Under the pieces are notes generated by a model. The model was not told the DNA's origin, made no database searches, and was given only the letters and a program-made list of their open reading frames with translations. From assembly GCA_963698165.1 (NCBI GenBank), contig CAVOPT010000015.1:248001-312000 (forward strand): a DNA stretch of 64,000 bases. The letters run 5' to 3'. The translations under genes were made by a program, and so were the position numbers. This DNA is from JAAYUJ01 sp963698165. Lineage in GTDB: Bacteria; Desulfobacterota; Syntrophobacteria; Syntrophobacterales; Syntrophobacteraceae. Positions 1 to 8,043 of the stretch are shown one piece after another (within the stretch, counting starts at the first letter, position 1; each line of letters begins with the position of its first letter).

Positions 1-675
1 AACGGTTCCTTCGATTCCCGAGTGATCTTTCGACAGCGGCTTCATGCGAGCCGCGACCGCCAGTGGAAATGTGCCCATGATCATCAGCAGCAGATAAATG
101 TGGTGCCACCCGTGATCCAGCAGGATCCCGCCCCCCGCCAGGTCGGGCGTTCTCCTCCAGTCCGAGAGGCCCCCTCCGGATCCCGGGGGGCGCAGGACTT
201 GAAGTGAAACCGACTGGATAGTGCCGACCGATTTTTCCTCAATCAATTCGCGAACGCGCACCCACTGGGGCGAGTAGCGCCAGTTGTCGACGGTATAGAC
301 GACACTCCCTGAATCAGTGGCAGCCTGGCGCAGTGCAAGAGTTTGATCGATCCGCGTCACCAGAGGTTTTTCGCAGAAAACGTGAACTCCGGCACGGCAC
401 GCAGCAACGGCAATGTCGGCGTGGAAAAAGGGAGGCGTGCAGATGTCCACGAAATCCAAGTCGGCTTCGGATAGCATGGCTTCCACGGTGGAGTACACCG
501 GTACCTGCGGCAGAAGAGCGGCAGCCAGGCGCGCCCGCTCGACGCAGGGCTCCATCACCGCCACAATATCGAAGTCCGGACTCTCCTGCCACACAGGCAG
601 GTGAGCCACGGCTGCCACATTGCCGAACCCGATCAACCCGCCGCGCAGCGGCGTGCGCTGGGGCCGAATGGTCAT
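1..675 (-). CDS. Gfo/Idh/MocA family NAD(P)-dependent oxidoreductase (3' part beyond window)
   Basis: The frame opens at an ATG at 675 and runs without a stop to the left edge, so 225 codons of a longer gene are visible. I see a Rossmann dinucleotide-binding segment near residues 12-25 (GGLIGFGNVAAVAH) and the family signature EKP at about residues 102-104 (VFCEKPL), where the lysine normally contacts substrate and cofactor. Members oxidise or reduce sugars, inositols and related cyclic polyols with NAD(P). The gene follows the aminotransferase by only 22 bases and is last of a six-gene minus-strand set, so it probably handles a keto or polyol intermediate of that pathway. The substrate cannot be read from the sequence. 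Confidence 0.85.
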   Translation of the reverse strand, partial: MTIRPQRTPLRGGLIGFGNVAAVAHLPVWQESPDFDIVAVMEPCVERARLAAALLPQVPVYSTVEAMLSEADLDFVDICTPPFFHADIAVAACRAGVHVFCEKPLVTRIDQTLALRQAATDSGSVVYTVDNWRYSPQWVRVRELIEEKSVGTIQSVSLQVLRPPGSGGGLSDWRRTPDLAGGGILLDHGWHHIYLLLMIMGTFPLAVAARMKPLSKDHSGIEGTV

Positions 676-697
676 AGTGGTCAGAGCGGTGAAACTG

Positions 698-2035
698 TCA
701 GAAATATTGTTTTTCCACATGGGCAAAGACATCGTCCAGAATGGCAAGGGCCTGGTCCGCTTCCTGCCTGTTGAGGCTCAACGGGGGGTTGATGCGGAAA
801 TTGGCCTTGTAGTTCATGGCCAACATGCCCTGGCGCAAAGTTTCGAGAAAGATCCCCCGGCAAATCTCCTTGTCCAGGGGTGCCTTCGACCGACGGTCTT
901 GAACCAGCTCAACACCGATCAGCAGACCACGTCCGGAGACTTTTCCGATGAAATCATACCTCTCCTGCAACCGCAGCATGCCGCTCAAGAGATGTTCCCC
1001 GACCACGCGGCTGTTCTCCACCAATCCTTCTTCCAGAATCGTCCGGACCGTGGCGAGTGCAGCCGTGCTGGCCAGGGGGTTGCCACCATAACTACTCGAC
1101 GACGAACTCGGCTTGGCAAAGGGATTGCTCGCCGTAATCGCGGCCGTCGACACCAGTCCGCTGATGGGGAACCCATTGCCCATGCCTTTGCCGATGGTCA
1201 TGATGTCCGGCTGAAGCTGGGTGTGGTTGCTGCCGAACATCATTCCCGTGCGGCCAAAACCGGTGATCATTTCATCCACGACGAGCAGCGCCCCGTATTC
1301 ATCGGCCAACTTCCGAAGGCCGTTCATAAACTCGGGCGGCGGAATAATGTTGCCGGCCGTTCCCTGGATGGGTTCCACGAGAATGGCGGCCAGGCTGCCG
1401 GCGGTATTCCGCTCGATAACCTGACGGCAGAATTCGAGGCAATAGACCCCGCAGCTCGGATATTCCATGCGCAGGGGACATCGATAACAATCTGCAAATG
1501 GGGCCAGGTGAAGCCCTGGATGCAGAATTCCCCACCCCTGCTTGAATCCGTCCCCCAAAAGCCCGAGGACGCCACCCGTCTTCCCGTGGAACCCGCCCCA
1601 AAAGGAGAGCACTTCAAATTTCCCGGTATAGGAGCGGGCCAGTCGGAGGGCCGCCTCAACGGCTTCCGCACCCCCGCTGTAGAGTTGAATTCTGTCCAGG
1701 CCGGGCGGGGTGAGCGAGGCGATCAGGCGAAGCAGCTCCAGGCGGTTTTCCGTGGTGAAGCTGCCCACGGTCACTCGGTCCAGCTGTTCCTTCAGCGCCT
1801 CGGAGTATTTTGGATGAGCGTGCCCGAGGCTGCACACGGCCACCCCCGCCATGAGGTCCAAATAAGTCCGACCATCCAGGTCGGTAAGCCAGCAGCCTTT
1901 CCCTTGCTTGATGGTGAGCCGAGCCAGCTGGGCCACTTCCTGCAAGCCGGGCGAGATGTACTGCTGCTCCTCGAGGTAGAGTCGCGTGGACAACTCTTCA
2001 GAAAGCCCGAAGACACGGGCCTGATCAGATTTCAT
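698..2035 (-). CDS. class III (ornithine/GABA-type) PLP-dependent aminotransferase
   Basis: A 445-residue fold-type I aminotransferase of subgroup III. Visible landmarks are the SGGAEAVEAALRLAR cofactor-phosphate region, the WGGFHGKTGG segment, VVDEMITGFGRTG (the Asp that pairs with the pyridine nitrogen), and the PLP lysine in TIGKGMGNGFP. A Cys-rich insert (CYRCPLRMEYPSCGVYC) is the type seen in GABA- and dialkylglycine-type members. I chose the ATG at 2035 because GAAGGAACA lies just upstream. An upstream in-frame extension would lie inside the ATP-grasp gene. The start overlaps the 3' end of the ATP-grasp gene by 11 bases, implying coupled translation. It should move an amino group to or from an aldehyde or ketone, perhaps the product of the neighbouring oxidoreductase. 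Exact substrate unknown. Confidence 0.88.
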   Translation of the reverse strand: MKSDQARVFGLSEELSTRLYLEEQQYISPGLQEVAQLARLTIKQGKGCWLTDLDGRTYLDLMAGVAVCSLGHAHPKYSEALKEQLDRVTVGSFTTENRLELLRLIASLTPPGLDRIQLYSGGAEAVEAALRLARSYTGKFEVLSFWGGFHGKTGGVLGLLGDGFKQGWGILHPGLHLAPFADCYRCPLRMEYPSCGVYCLEFCRQVIERNTAGSLAAILVEPIQGTAGNIIPPPEFMNGLRKLADEYGALLVVDEMITGFGRTGMMFGSNHTQLQPDIMTIGKGMGNGFPISGLVSTAAITASNPFAKPSSSSSSYGGNPLASTAALATVRTILEEGLVENSRVVGEHLLSGMLRLQERYDFIGKVSGRGLLIGVELVQDRRSKAPLDKEICRGIFLETLRQGMLAMNYKANFRINPPLSLNRQEADQALAILDDVFAHVEKQYF

Positions 2036-2849
2036 GCTGTGTTCCTTCAATCTTTGACCGCACGGCTTCGGCGATGCTTTGGGCGGCGGATGCACGGCAG
2101 AGGGAAAAGCTTGGCCAGTCGTTGATATCAATCAGGGATATCCCACCGGAGGGACCGACAATCGCATCGCCCCCGTACACGTCCAGTCCGAGGGTGGCGG
2201 CGGCAGAATCGGCAAGAGCCGGCAATGGTGTCAGGTCTTCCGAAACGGCGGTTCCGCAGGGCATCCAAAAAGCGCTGAAATAGCCGGCACGAACGGCGTA
2301 GAACTTGACTTCCCTGCCTTCGACATGCTTCTGTACGAGCAAATCCCTCACCCCTCGCTGCCGAAAGGCTTGCAGAGCCTCCCCCAGGCCTTCCGCCGAA
2401 AGGATTCGCACCACATCTTCCGGAGCCATGGCATGGACGTCGCCACGCTTGAGCCACCAACCCAGGAAGGAATCGCCTCGCGCGGCCCGCTGTTCGACTT
2501 CCCGCAGCGGCAGCAGCATGCTCTCCGGCAGAGGCAGGTGCGCTTGCTTGAGAATGCGCAGCAGAGCCTTGCGATAACAGTTGCGGATAGACTGGGCCGA
2601 GTTCACGATGCAAGATCCGTCGCGTCCCCAGGCTTCAAGAAAGCTCAAGACCGGTTCGGATTGGGCCATGTTTAGCACCCAGGGGGGCCTCACGGAAAGG
2701 CGTTCAAGCTCCTCCGGGTATACCGCCCGGCAGGGGATGCCCTGACTCTCCAGTTCATCCAGAGCACAGTCCAAAATGGCCGCGTCCTCGGTCACCTTGC
2801 CAGGGGAAAACAATCGTTCCCGGTAGACACCCAGCACTGTCATCAGCAT
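2025..2849 (-). CDS. ATP-grasp domain protein (RimK / D-Ala-D-Ala ligase-like)
   Basis: A 274-residue protein with an ATP-grasp C-terminal half: the nucleotide-binding strand DLLVQKHVEGREVKFYAV, and a metal-binding end LDVYGGDAIVGPSGGISLIDINDWPSF whose D..D.ND pattern matches the Mg-binding acidic/Asn residues of the fold. The family joins a carboxylate to an amine, thiol or hydroxyl through an acyl-phosphate. It sits one base downstream of the nucleotidyltransferase stop (TGA-C-ATG) and overlaps the aminotransferase start, so it is inside a coupled operon. An amino product of the aminotransferase would be a natural acceptor, but that is inference. There is a second in-frame ATG two codons in. 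Confidence 0.75.
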   Translation of the reverse strand: MLMTVLGVYRERLFSPGKVTEDAAILDCALDELESQGIPCRAVYPEELERLSVRPPWVLNMAQSEPVLSFLEAWGRDGSCIVNSAQSIRNCYRKALLRILKQAHLPLPESMLLPLREVEQRAARGDSFLGWWLKRGDVHAMAPEDVVRILSAEGLGEALQAFRQRGVRDLLVQKHVEGREVKFYAVRAGYFSAFWMPCGTAVSEDLTPLPALADSAAATLGLDVYGGDAIVGPSGGISLIDINDWPSFSLCRASAAQSIAEAVRSKIEGTQHEI

Positions 2850-2850
2850 G

Positions 2851-3555
2851 TCACTCGTCGATTCCCCTCAGGAAGGCCTCGGCCTTCTCAATATCCTCCG
2901 GATGATCCACATCAACGGTCTTTGACACCCTTAGCCCGTGCAGCGGATACCCCCGTTCCAGCAACAGGCCGAGCAATTGCCGCAGGGCGGTCAGATTTCT
3001 GCTATGGGCCAGGCTCTTTACCTCAAAAACCCTCGGGAGGAAATAGTAAAAACCGGCTGTCACAAACGGCGTCGGACAAGCCGCGCTTCCCAGGGCGGTG
3101 ATCCTCGTTTTCTGATCCAGGGCCACCCACAGGGGCTTTTCGTCATCGACAAACGTGGTGACCGCCAAAACTCCAGCCGCCTCGGGTTGATTCAGCGCCT
3201 GGCGCACAAAACCGGCAAGGGTCGCCTGGGAGACAACAGCATCGACGGTGAAGAGCAGGAAAGGCTCCTGGGAAAGCATTGGTTCGAGGGCCAGGAAGCT
3301 TTCCATGGAATTCGGGGTGGTGCGTACAAGCAGCTCCATGGGGATGGGCCATGGCGTGGAGTGGATATAATCAGCGACAGCCGGGTTCAGGTCATTGACG
3401 ATACAGGCGACAGCGGAGACTCCCAGGCGTGCCGCAGCTCGAATGACGCGCCCCAGCATCGGTTCACCGCCAACGGGGACAAGGGGCTTCGGAGTGGCGA
3501 TGCCCCCACGGATGAGCCTCTCTCCAAGGCCTGCTGCGATGATACCCGCCTTCAT
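2851..3555 (-). CDS. NTP-transferase family nucleotidyltransferase
   Basis: A 234-residue protein of the nucleotidyltransferase GT-A fold. The N-terminus MKAGIIAAGLGERL is the glycine-rich nucleotide-binding signature, followed by the conserved TPKPLVPVGGEPMLGR segment, and FTVDAVV lies where the metal-binding Asp of the family falls. The C-terminus (TVDVDHPEDIEKAEAFL) is the usual end of sugar-phosphate and alcohol-phosphate nucleotidyltransferases. It would activate a phosphorylated sugar, inositol or alcohol as an NDP derivative. The downstream neighbour in the same operon is a CDP-alcohol phosphatidyltransferase whose own N-terminal nucleotidyltransferase-like part looks degenerate, so this enzyme may supply the CDP-activated donor. 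That link is inference. Confidence 0.8.
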   Translation of the reverse strand: MKAGIIAAGLGERLIRGGIATPKPLVPVGGEPMLGRVIRAAARLGVSAVACIVNDLNPAVADYIHSTPWPIPMELLVRTTPNSMESFLALEPMLSQEPFLLFTVDAVVSQATLAGFVRQALNQPEAAGVLAVTTFVDDEKPLWVALDQKTRITALGSAACPTPFVTAGFYYFLPRVFEVKSLAHSRNLTALRQLLGLLLERGYPLHGLRVSKTVDVDHPEDIEKAEAFLRGIDE

Positions 3556-3601
3556 CAGAGCTCCTCATGCCCGTTTCGGGACGCCCGACGACGATCAACA
3601 A

Positions 3602-4300
3602 TCATTCGAGCACAGCCTCAATCTGTGGCAGACTCGAAATCCACAAAGGCTCAAAATCCAGATTGGCGGGGATGCGGGGTTTGGGGCCCCTCATCCAGAG
3701 GGTCTGCATGCCCAGGGACCGTGCCGGGAGAATGTCTCTTTCCAGGGAATCCCCCACAAACAGCACCCGATCAGACGGCAGACCCAACCCACGCAGAGCC
3801 ATCTGGAACATGGCCGGATCAGGCTTCCAGACGCCCACCACCGATGAGTCCAGGATGCATGCCAAGACATCGCTGAAGTGCGCCTCCCGGCACAACGCGG
3901 CCACGTTGCCATAGAAATTGGAGACCACGCCCATTTGGTATCTCTTCCCGAACCGGCGGAGCAATACCGCGTTGCGCGCCAGGAACGCTTCTGAATGGCG
4001 GCAAAACCCCTCGATCAGGGCACTTTCTAAAGCAGGAGCGTGAATCCCCAGAAATTGAAATTGCAACCGCACATGATGACTCATCAGGGGTCGCAGGCCG
4101 AAACCCGCGAGGTTCGGATCACCATTGCAGGCTTCATCAGCCGCATAAAACGCCCGTTTGATGTCCGCCTGCGGGACTTCCAGCCTAACCCGTTCATACA
4201 GATCAAAGAATCGATCCAACCAATGTTCGCCATCACTGTCCAGGGTGCCCCCAAAGTCGAACAGGATTCCCTGACAGGCTTCCATGGATCGTTCATTCAT
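3602..4300 (-). CDS. HAD-superfamily phosphatase, subfamily IA-like
   Basis: A 232-residue haloacid-dehalogenase-fold hydrolase. Motif I is FDFGGTLDSDG (nucleophile and acid/base Asp replaced in part: DFGGT rather than DxDGT, so the first Asp is present and the +2 position is Gly), motif II GVVSN, motif III lysine in VWKPDP, and motif IV FVGDSLERD. The helical cap lies between motifs I and II. The start at 4300 overlaps the stop of the upstream CDP-alcohol transferase in an ATGA arrangement, arguing for co-translation. In this context it probably removes phosphate from an intermediate of the cluster, for example a phosphatidylglycerol-phosphate-like product. The glycine at the general acid/base position is a departure from most phosphatases and may alter the reaction. 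Confidence 0.8.
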   Translation of the reverse strand: MNERSMEACQGILFDFGGTLDSDGEHWLDRFFDLYERVRLEVPQADIKRAFYAADEACNGDPNLAGFGLRPLMSHHVRLQFQFLGIHAPALESALIEGFCRHSEAFLARNAVLLRRFGKRYQMGVVSNFYGNVAALCREAHFSDVLACILDSSVVGVWKPDPAMFQMALRGLGLPSDRVLFVGDSLERDILPARSLGMQTLWMRGPKPRIPANLDFEPLWISSLPQIEAVLE

Positions 4301-5478
4301 AAACTTTGAGTCGTACTTTCTCGGGCATGGATCCACACCAGCACCCCCAAAAAAGCCGGTGCCCCCAGCGCGGACGCCACGAGGAACCATTCCAGCTTCT
4401 CCAGGATGGCCAGGATCACCACCAGATAGATGAAATCACGCCGGCTCAGAGCGTCGGCAACTCGGCTCAGTGACGAAGCCTGATGATCACTGACTACCGA
4501 GGTGAACTGAGGCTCCACAGCATCTTTCGACCTCATGGTCTCCCAGTAAACCAGCGCGGCGGAGGCAAGTGATCCGGCCGTCGCTAAACCCGCCAGAACC
4601 TGCGGCCACAGCCCAGGCTCAATAGCGCTCCAGTGCCGGGCAATCCCAATGAATACGGCGGCATGGACCACGTTGTCCCCCCAGAAGTCCATCAGCCCTC
4701 CCGCCCGGCTTTCCATAAACTTGATCCTGGCCAACTCTCCGTCACAACCGTCGAGGATGGAGTGTAACAGAAACAGGAGGGCACCGCAAACCGGCCAACT
4801 TCGGCCAGGCCAGGACATCAACAGCGCCCCGACCAGCCCCACGAAAATGCTGATGAGCGACATTTGATTGGGTGTGAGGGAAGTTTTCACAAGCCGTTTC
4901 GAAATGGCAAGGGAAATGGGCCGTTCCACGTGTTTCGACATGAACCCTTCGGTATCCTTGATCAGCGCCCGGAAAAGCGCCTTTTCGGTCTTCCTGACGG
5001 CGGCCGGGGAGCTCGCGTCCAAAAGCCGTCCCCGCTCCGGCGGCATACGGCGGAGACCAACGGCAGCGTCAAGTTCCAACGCGACATCTGCCAGGGTTGC
5101 CCCCTGCATGAGCCTGCCTGCCACTTTCCGGATTTGGTCACCACCAATGACGAGCATATGCGGCTGTTCTTCCACAGGCCCGGGTATCGCCTCAGCACTG
5201 ATGGAAGCAAGCCAGGCCAGCAGGTCGACATCGGGAATATAACCGCACTGCAGAAGAACATACCTTTCCGAGGGATCGGCAAGGAGCTGTTCTGGGCTCT
5301 GCAGTAGGAGCTCCCGAGGCAAACCCGGATGCCCCGGCTCTGGGCCTACCAGATGAATTTTGGGAATCCCCGCCCGCCTGGCCGTTCGGAGGATACGTTC
5401 AAGCAGGGTGAGGCCAGCGATGCGCTGCGAGAGACGCGGCGCGCAGTCTGCGCCGGTGATGATGAGAGATCGGATCAT
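4297..5478 (-). CDS. CDP-alcohol phosphatidyltransferase with degenerate nucleotidyltransferase-like N-terminus
   Basis: A 393-residue membrane protein. The C-terminal half carries the complete CDP-OH-P signature, DGCDGELAR followed by GGLMDFWGD (the D..DG..AR........G...D...D pattern that binds metal and CDP), embedded in several hydrophobic segments. The N-terminal 190 residues begin MIRSLIITGADCAPRLSQRI, resembling a nucleotidyltransferase opening that has lost the glycine-rich loop. Two-domain enzymes of this layout are known for inositol-phosphate cytidylyltransferase/phosphotransferase. I chose the ATG at 5478 because AGGA lies at proper distance, although in-frame codons continue to 5730. 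It heads the operon, with its stop overlapping the HAD gene. Product identity is unknown. Confidence 0.82.
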   Translation of the reverse strand: MIRSLIITGADCAPRLSQRIAGLTLLERILRTARRAGIPKIHLVGPEPGHPGLPRELLLQSPEQLLADPSERYVLLQCGYIPDVDLLAWLASISAEAIPGPVEEQPHMLVIGGDQIRKVAGRLMQGATLADVALELDAAVGLRRMPPERGRLLDASSPAAVRKTEKALFRALIKDTEGFMSKHVERPISLAISKRLVKTSLTPNQMSLISIFVGLVGALLMSWPGRSWPVCGALLFLLHSILDGCDGELARIKFMESRAGGLMDFWGDNVVHAAVFIGIARHWSAIEPGLWPQVLAGLATAGSLASAALVYWETMRSKDAVEPQFTSVVSDHQASSLSRVADALSRRDFIYLVVILAILEKLEWFLVASALGAPAFLGVLVWIHARESTTQSL

Positions 5479-5644
5479 GCCATTCCTGGATGAGATCACG
5501 GCAGATTGTTTTTTGGAGGTTTCTGACTCAAGTCCCGCACAGGGGATCAATGTTGTTGGCATATGACTCTTCCAATACAATCCAGCACCGACAGGAAGTT
5601 CTCGGCATCGGAGCCGTCCAGAAATAGTCGGCTTGACACCATAT

Positions 5645-7404
5645 CTAATGGCCGGACTCACCCCCTTCGCGGGCGAGAGCCAGGATCGCTCCGGCGTAGG
5701 TGTCCTTGAGTGCGTCGAGGTAAGCCCCATCTATCTTTCCCCTCCAGGTCTCGACTTCGAGGAAGCGTTTGGGGATCGAGACGGAACGCGGGATCGAAGC
5801 CCGTGCGTAGACGTGTTCGCCATCGAAGCTTCTGGACGTGGCGGGAAACGCTGCTGATGCCGTCGGCAAGCGTTGGCGTAGCCGACGGAGCTCAGGCAAT
5901 CGGACAGGACCTGCTCCCCGTAGACCCCCCTGGCGAAGAGACAGCTTACCATGGAGGTGAGCAGCACCCGGGCCCGCTCGTCTTGAACCAGGAATTGGAC
6001 CGCGTCGTTCACGTCCGGTTCCTTGTTTTTCTGGTCGTAGGCATAGCCGCCGGCATCCAGGTGGGAGTGCCGAAGGCCAAGGGCCTGGGAGACGAAAAAG
6101 ACCTCGCCCGTGGCATAGCCCCCCATCTCCTGCCCGAGCACGCACGCGAAGTCCGCTCCCCCGTAGTGTTGGGCGGCTTTCATGGTCCCCTGGGCGAGGG
6201 ACCGGTAGAACTCGTTGGAAGCGGCACCGAGGTGGTGGACCGCTTCCTGGTAGACTTTGTCATCACCGAACTTGAGTGGGACGAGGGTCTCGTTGGTCGA
6301 GACGACGCCTCTTTCCAGGGCCTCCGTGGCCCACGCCAGGGCGACGCCGGCGGACATGACGTCGAGCCCCTCCCGCTCCATCGCATCGAGGAGCGAGAGC
6401 ACGGAGAAGGCGTTGGTCACCTGGAGCATCGCGCCGGCGGCGAAGATCGGTTCGTGGTCGTAGGAGACCTGGCGGTAAATGTACCGGTTCTCCCCCATGA
6501 ACCGCTCCCTGACGAACCCGATGTGAATGCACCCGACGGGGCAGCCGGCGCAGGCGGCGTTGCGCATCAGGGTGTCCCGGGCGAAGGTCTCACCGGTGAT
6601 TCCTTCGATCTCCGGATCGCTCGTCTTCTGAAGGTTCCGAATGGGGAGGGCGTGGATCCCGTTCAGGACCGCCATGTTGATGGGCGTGCCGTAGTTGTGG
6701 TACTTCTCCATCATGTCGGTGTCCGTCATCTTGCGGTAAACGTCCGCAAAGAGTTTGGCGTAGGCTTTCCCCTCGGGAAGCGGGAACGAGCCGTCGCCCA
6801 GGATCGCAATCCCCTTGAGGTTCTTGGCGCCCATGACCGCCCCGGACCCGAGCCTCCCGAAGTGCCGGTAGGTGTCCACGTTGATGCAGGCCATGGCCGA
6901 GAGATTCTCGCCGGCCGGCCCGATCCGCAGGATGCTCCGGTGCCCCGCCCCCTTGACCATGCGCCGGAGCATCTTGCCGGTTTTGAAAAGATCCATGCCC
7001 CACAGGAAGTGAACATCCTTGAGGTCCAGGTGGCGGGACCCCACCGTGAGGCAGGAAGGCGTCGGCGCCTTGCCCCGGATCACCAGTCCGTCGAAACCCG
7101 CAAATCGGAGGGAAAGGGCGGATCGCCCGCCGGCGTGGCTCTCGGCGTACTGGTCGTGGTAGGGGGATTTGAAGGCGCAAACGGTCTTGCTCATGAGCGG
7201 GAAGTACCCGGTGAGCGGGCCTATGGTGAAGATGAGCGGCTGCTGCGGGTCGTCCCATGGGCTTTCCGGGAGCCCGTACTTGTCGAAAAGCATGGCCGCG
7301 AGCCCGCTCCCGCCCGCCACGGTGTCCCGGCCCTCGAGGTTTTCGATGCTGCCCCGTCCCGTCCCGAGATCGACCACGAGTATTCTGAAATGATCGCTGA
7401 TCAT
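5645..7404 (-). pseudogene. aor: tungsten-dependent aldehyde:ferredoxin oxidoreductase, frameshifted near the C-terminus
   Basis: From the ATG at 7404 the protein reads as a typical aldehyde ferredoxin oxidoreductase: N-terminal beta-rich pterin-binding domain, GRLGSGAVMGAKNLK loop, the cubane ligands CAGCPVGC near two thirds of the length, and the distal cysteine in VSCLFARGVYG. The enzyme oxidises aldehydes to acids and reduces ferredoxin. The frame breaks after LSSVGYAN (about 5871): the family-like continuation ADGISSVSRHVQKLRWRTR lies in another frame, and a second break near 5785 moves to a third frame ending IPKRFLEVETWRGKIDGAYLDAL. Each break equals one extra base. The gene overlaps the ferredoxin stop by ATGA. 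It is either a recent pseudogene or a pair of sequence errors. Confidence 0.85.
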
Positions 7405-7844
7405 GATGCTCCCTCCTGGGCGTCGCCGTCTTCCGCCTTTTCGGTTCCCACTTCCATGAGCTCGAGGCAGTCGTGCGGGCAGAAGGAGACGCAGCGCCCG
7501 CAGTGGATGCAGACGAAGGGTTCGCCCGCGGGGTCGAGGAAAACGGCGTCCACCGGGCAGGCCCTGGCACACTCGCCGCAACGGATGCAGAGGTTCTTCT
7601 TCACCACCACGCCGCCGCCCTTTCGCTGCGTATACGCGCCGGTGGGGCAGGCGGCAGCACATGGGGCAGGCAGGCAGGCAAGACACGTTCTGGCCTCGAA
7701 TCCTGTCGACAGGCCCCCGGACGAAGAGATCCGAATTCCGGCATTGTCCCAGGAGAGGAACTTGTGCACAAGCCGGGCACAGGCCAGGGAGCAGGAGTGG
7801 CAGCCAATGCACCTCTCCATCCGAGGTGCGGTCAAGGTTTTCAT
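7401..7844 (-). CDS. ferredoxin-like protein with four [4Fe-4S] motifs, aldehyde oxidoreductase partner
   Basis: A 147-residue electron-transfer protein with cysteine clusters CIGCHSCSLAC, CLACLPAPCAAACP, CIRCGECARACP and CIHCGRCVSFCP, enough ligands for four [4Fe-4S] clusters. This is the layout of the HycB/AorB-type small subunits that carry electrons away from molybdo- or tungsto-enzymes. Its TGA overlaps the ATG of the aldehyde oxidoreductase gene, a strong indication that the two are made together. AGGAG precedes the ATG at 7844. The left end of a dispersed repeat starts only 29 bases upstream, so the promoter probably lies within or beyond that element. Confidence 0.9.
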   Translation of the reverse strand: MKTLTAPRMERCIGCHSCSLACARLVHKFLSWDNAGIRISSSGGLSTGFEARTCLACLPAPCAAACPTGAYTQRKGGGVVVKKNLCIRCGECARACPVDAVFLDPAGEPFVCIHCGRCVSFCPHDCLELMEVGTEKAEDGDAQEGAS

Positions 7845-7872
7845 GGAGAACTCCTATTCCATTTTTTAGAGG

Positions 7873-8038
7873 GTGTCCGAAAAGTACTTCCCTCCCCGCA
7901 CACGCGCGCTTCTCGTGTCCACCCGCCCACAAGGGGCTAAGCTACAAATGGGTAGCATAGGGCCTCGTGCCCGCAATCCCAGGCGAAGCATTGGTGGCAG
8001 GGCCTTTTACCGGCATCCGGAACGCGGGAGGTCGACAC
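7873..8038. repeat. MITE-like dispersed element, copy A (GTGTC ends, internal palindrome)
   Basis: About 166 bases bounded by GTGTC at 7873 and GACAC ending at 8038. Exactly 55 bases in from the left end sits an imperfect hairpin at 7928-7969 whose arms begin CACAAGGGGCTA and end TAGGGCCTCGTG. The same hairpin, at the same 55-base offset, occurs in the element at 10553-10729. No open frame of note. It separates the ferredoxin gene from enolase. Size, termini and internal stem suggest a miniature non-autonomous element. Confidence 0.55.
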
Positions 8039-8043
8039 CCGGT

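Noticed and set aside
5710..7869. A 719-codon open frame on the plus strand opposite the aldehyde oxidoreductase
   Set aside because: Its product is Arg/Pro/His/Glu-rich with no family features; it is the antisense shadow of a GC-rich gene, as shown by the intact oxidoreductase motifs on the other strand.
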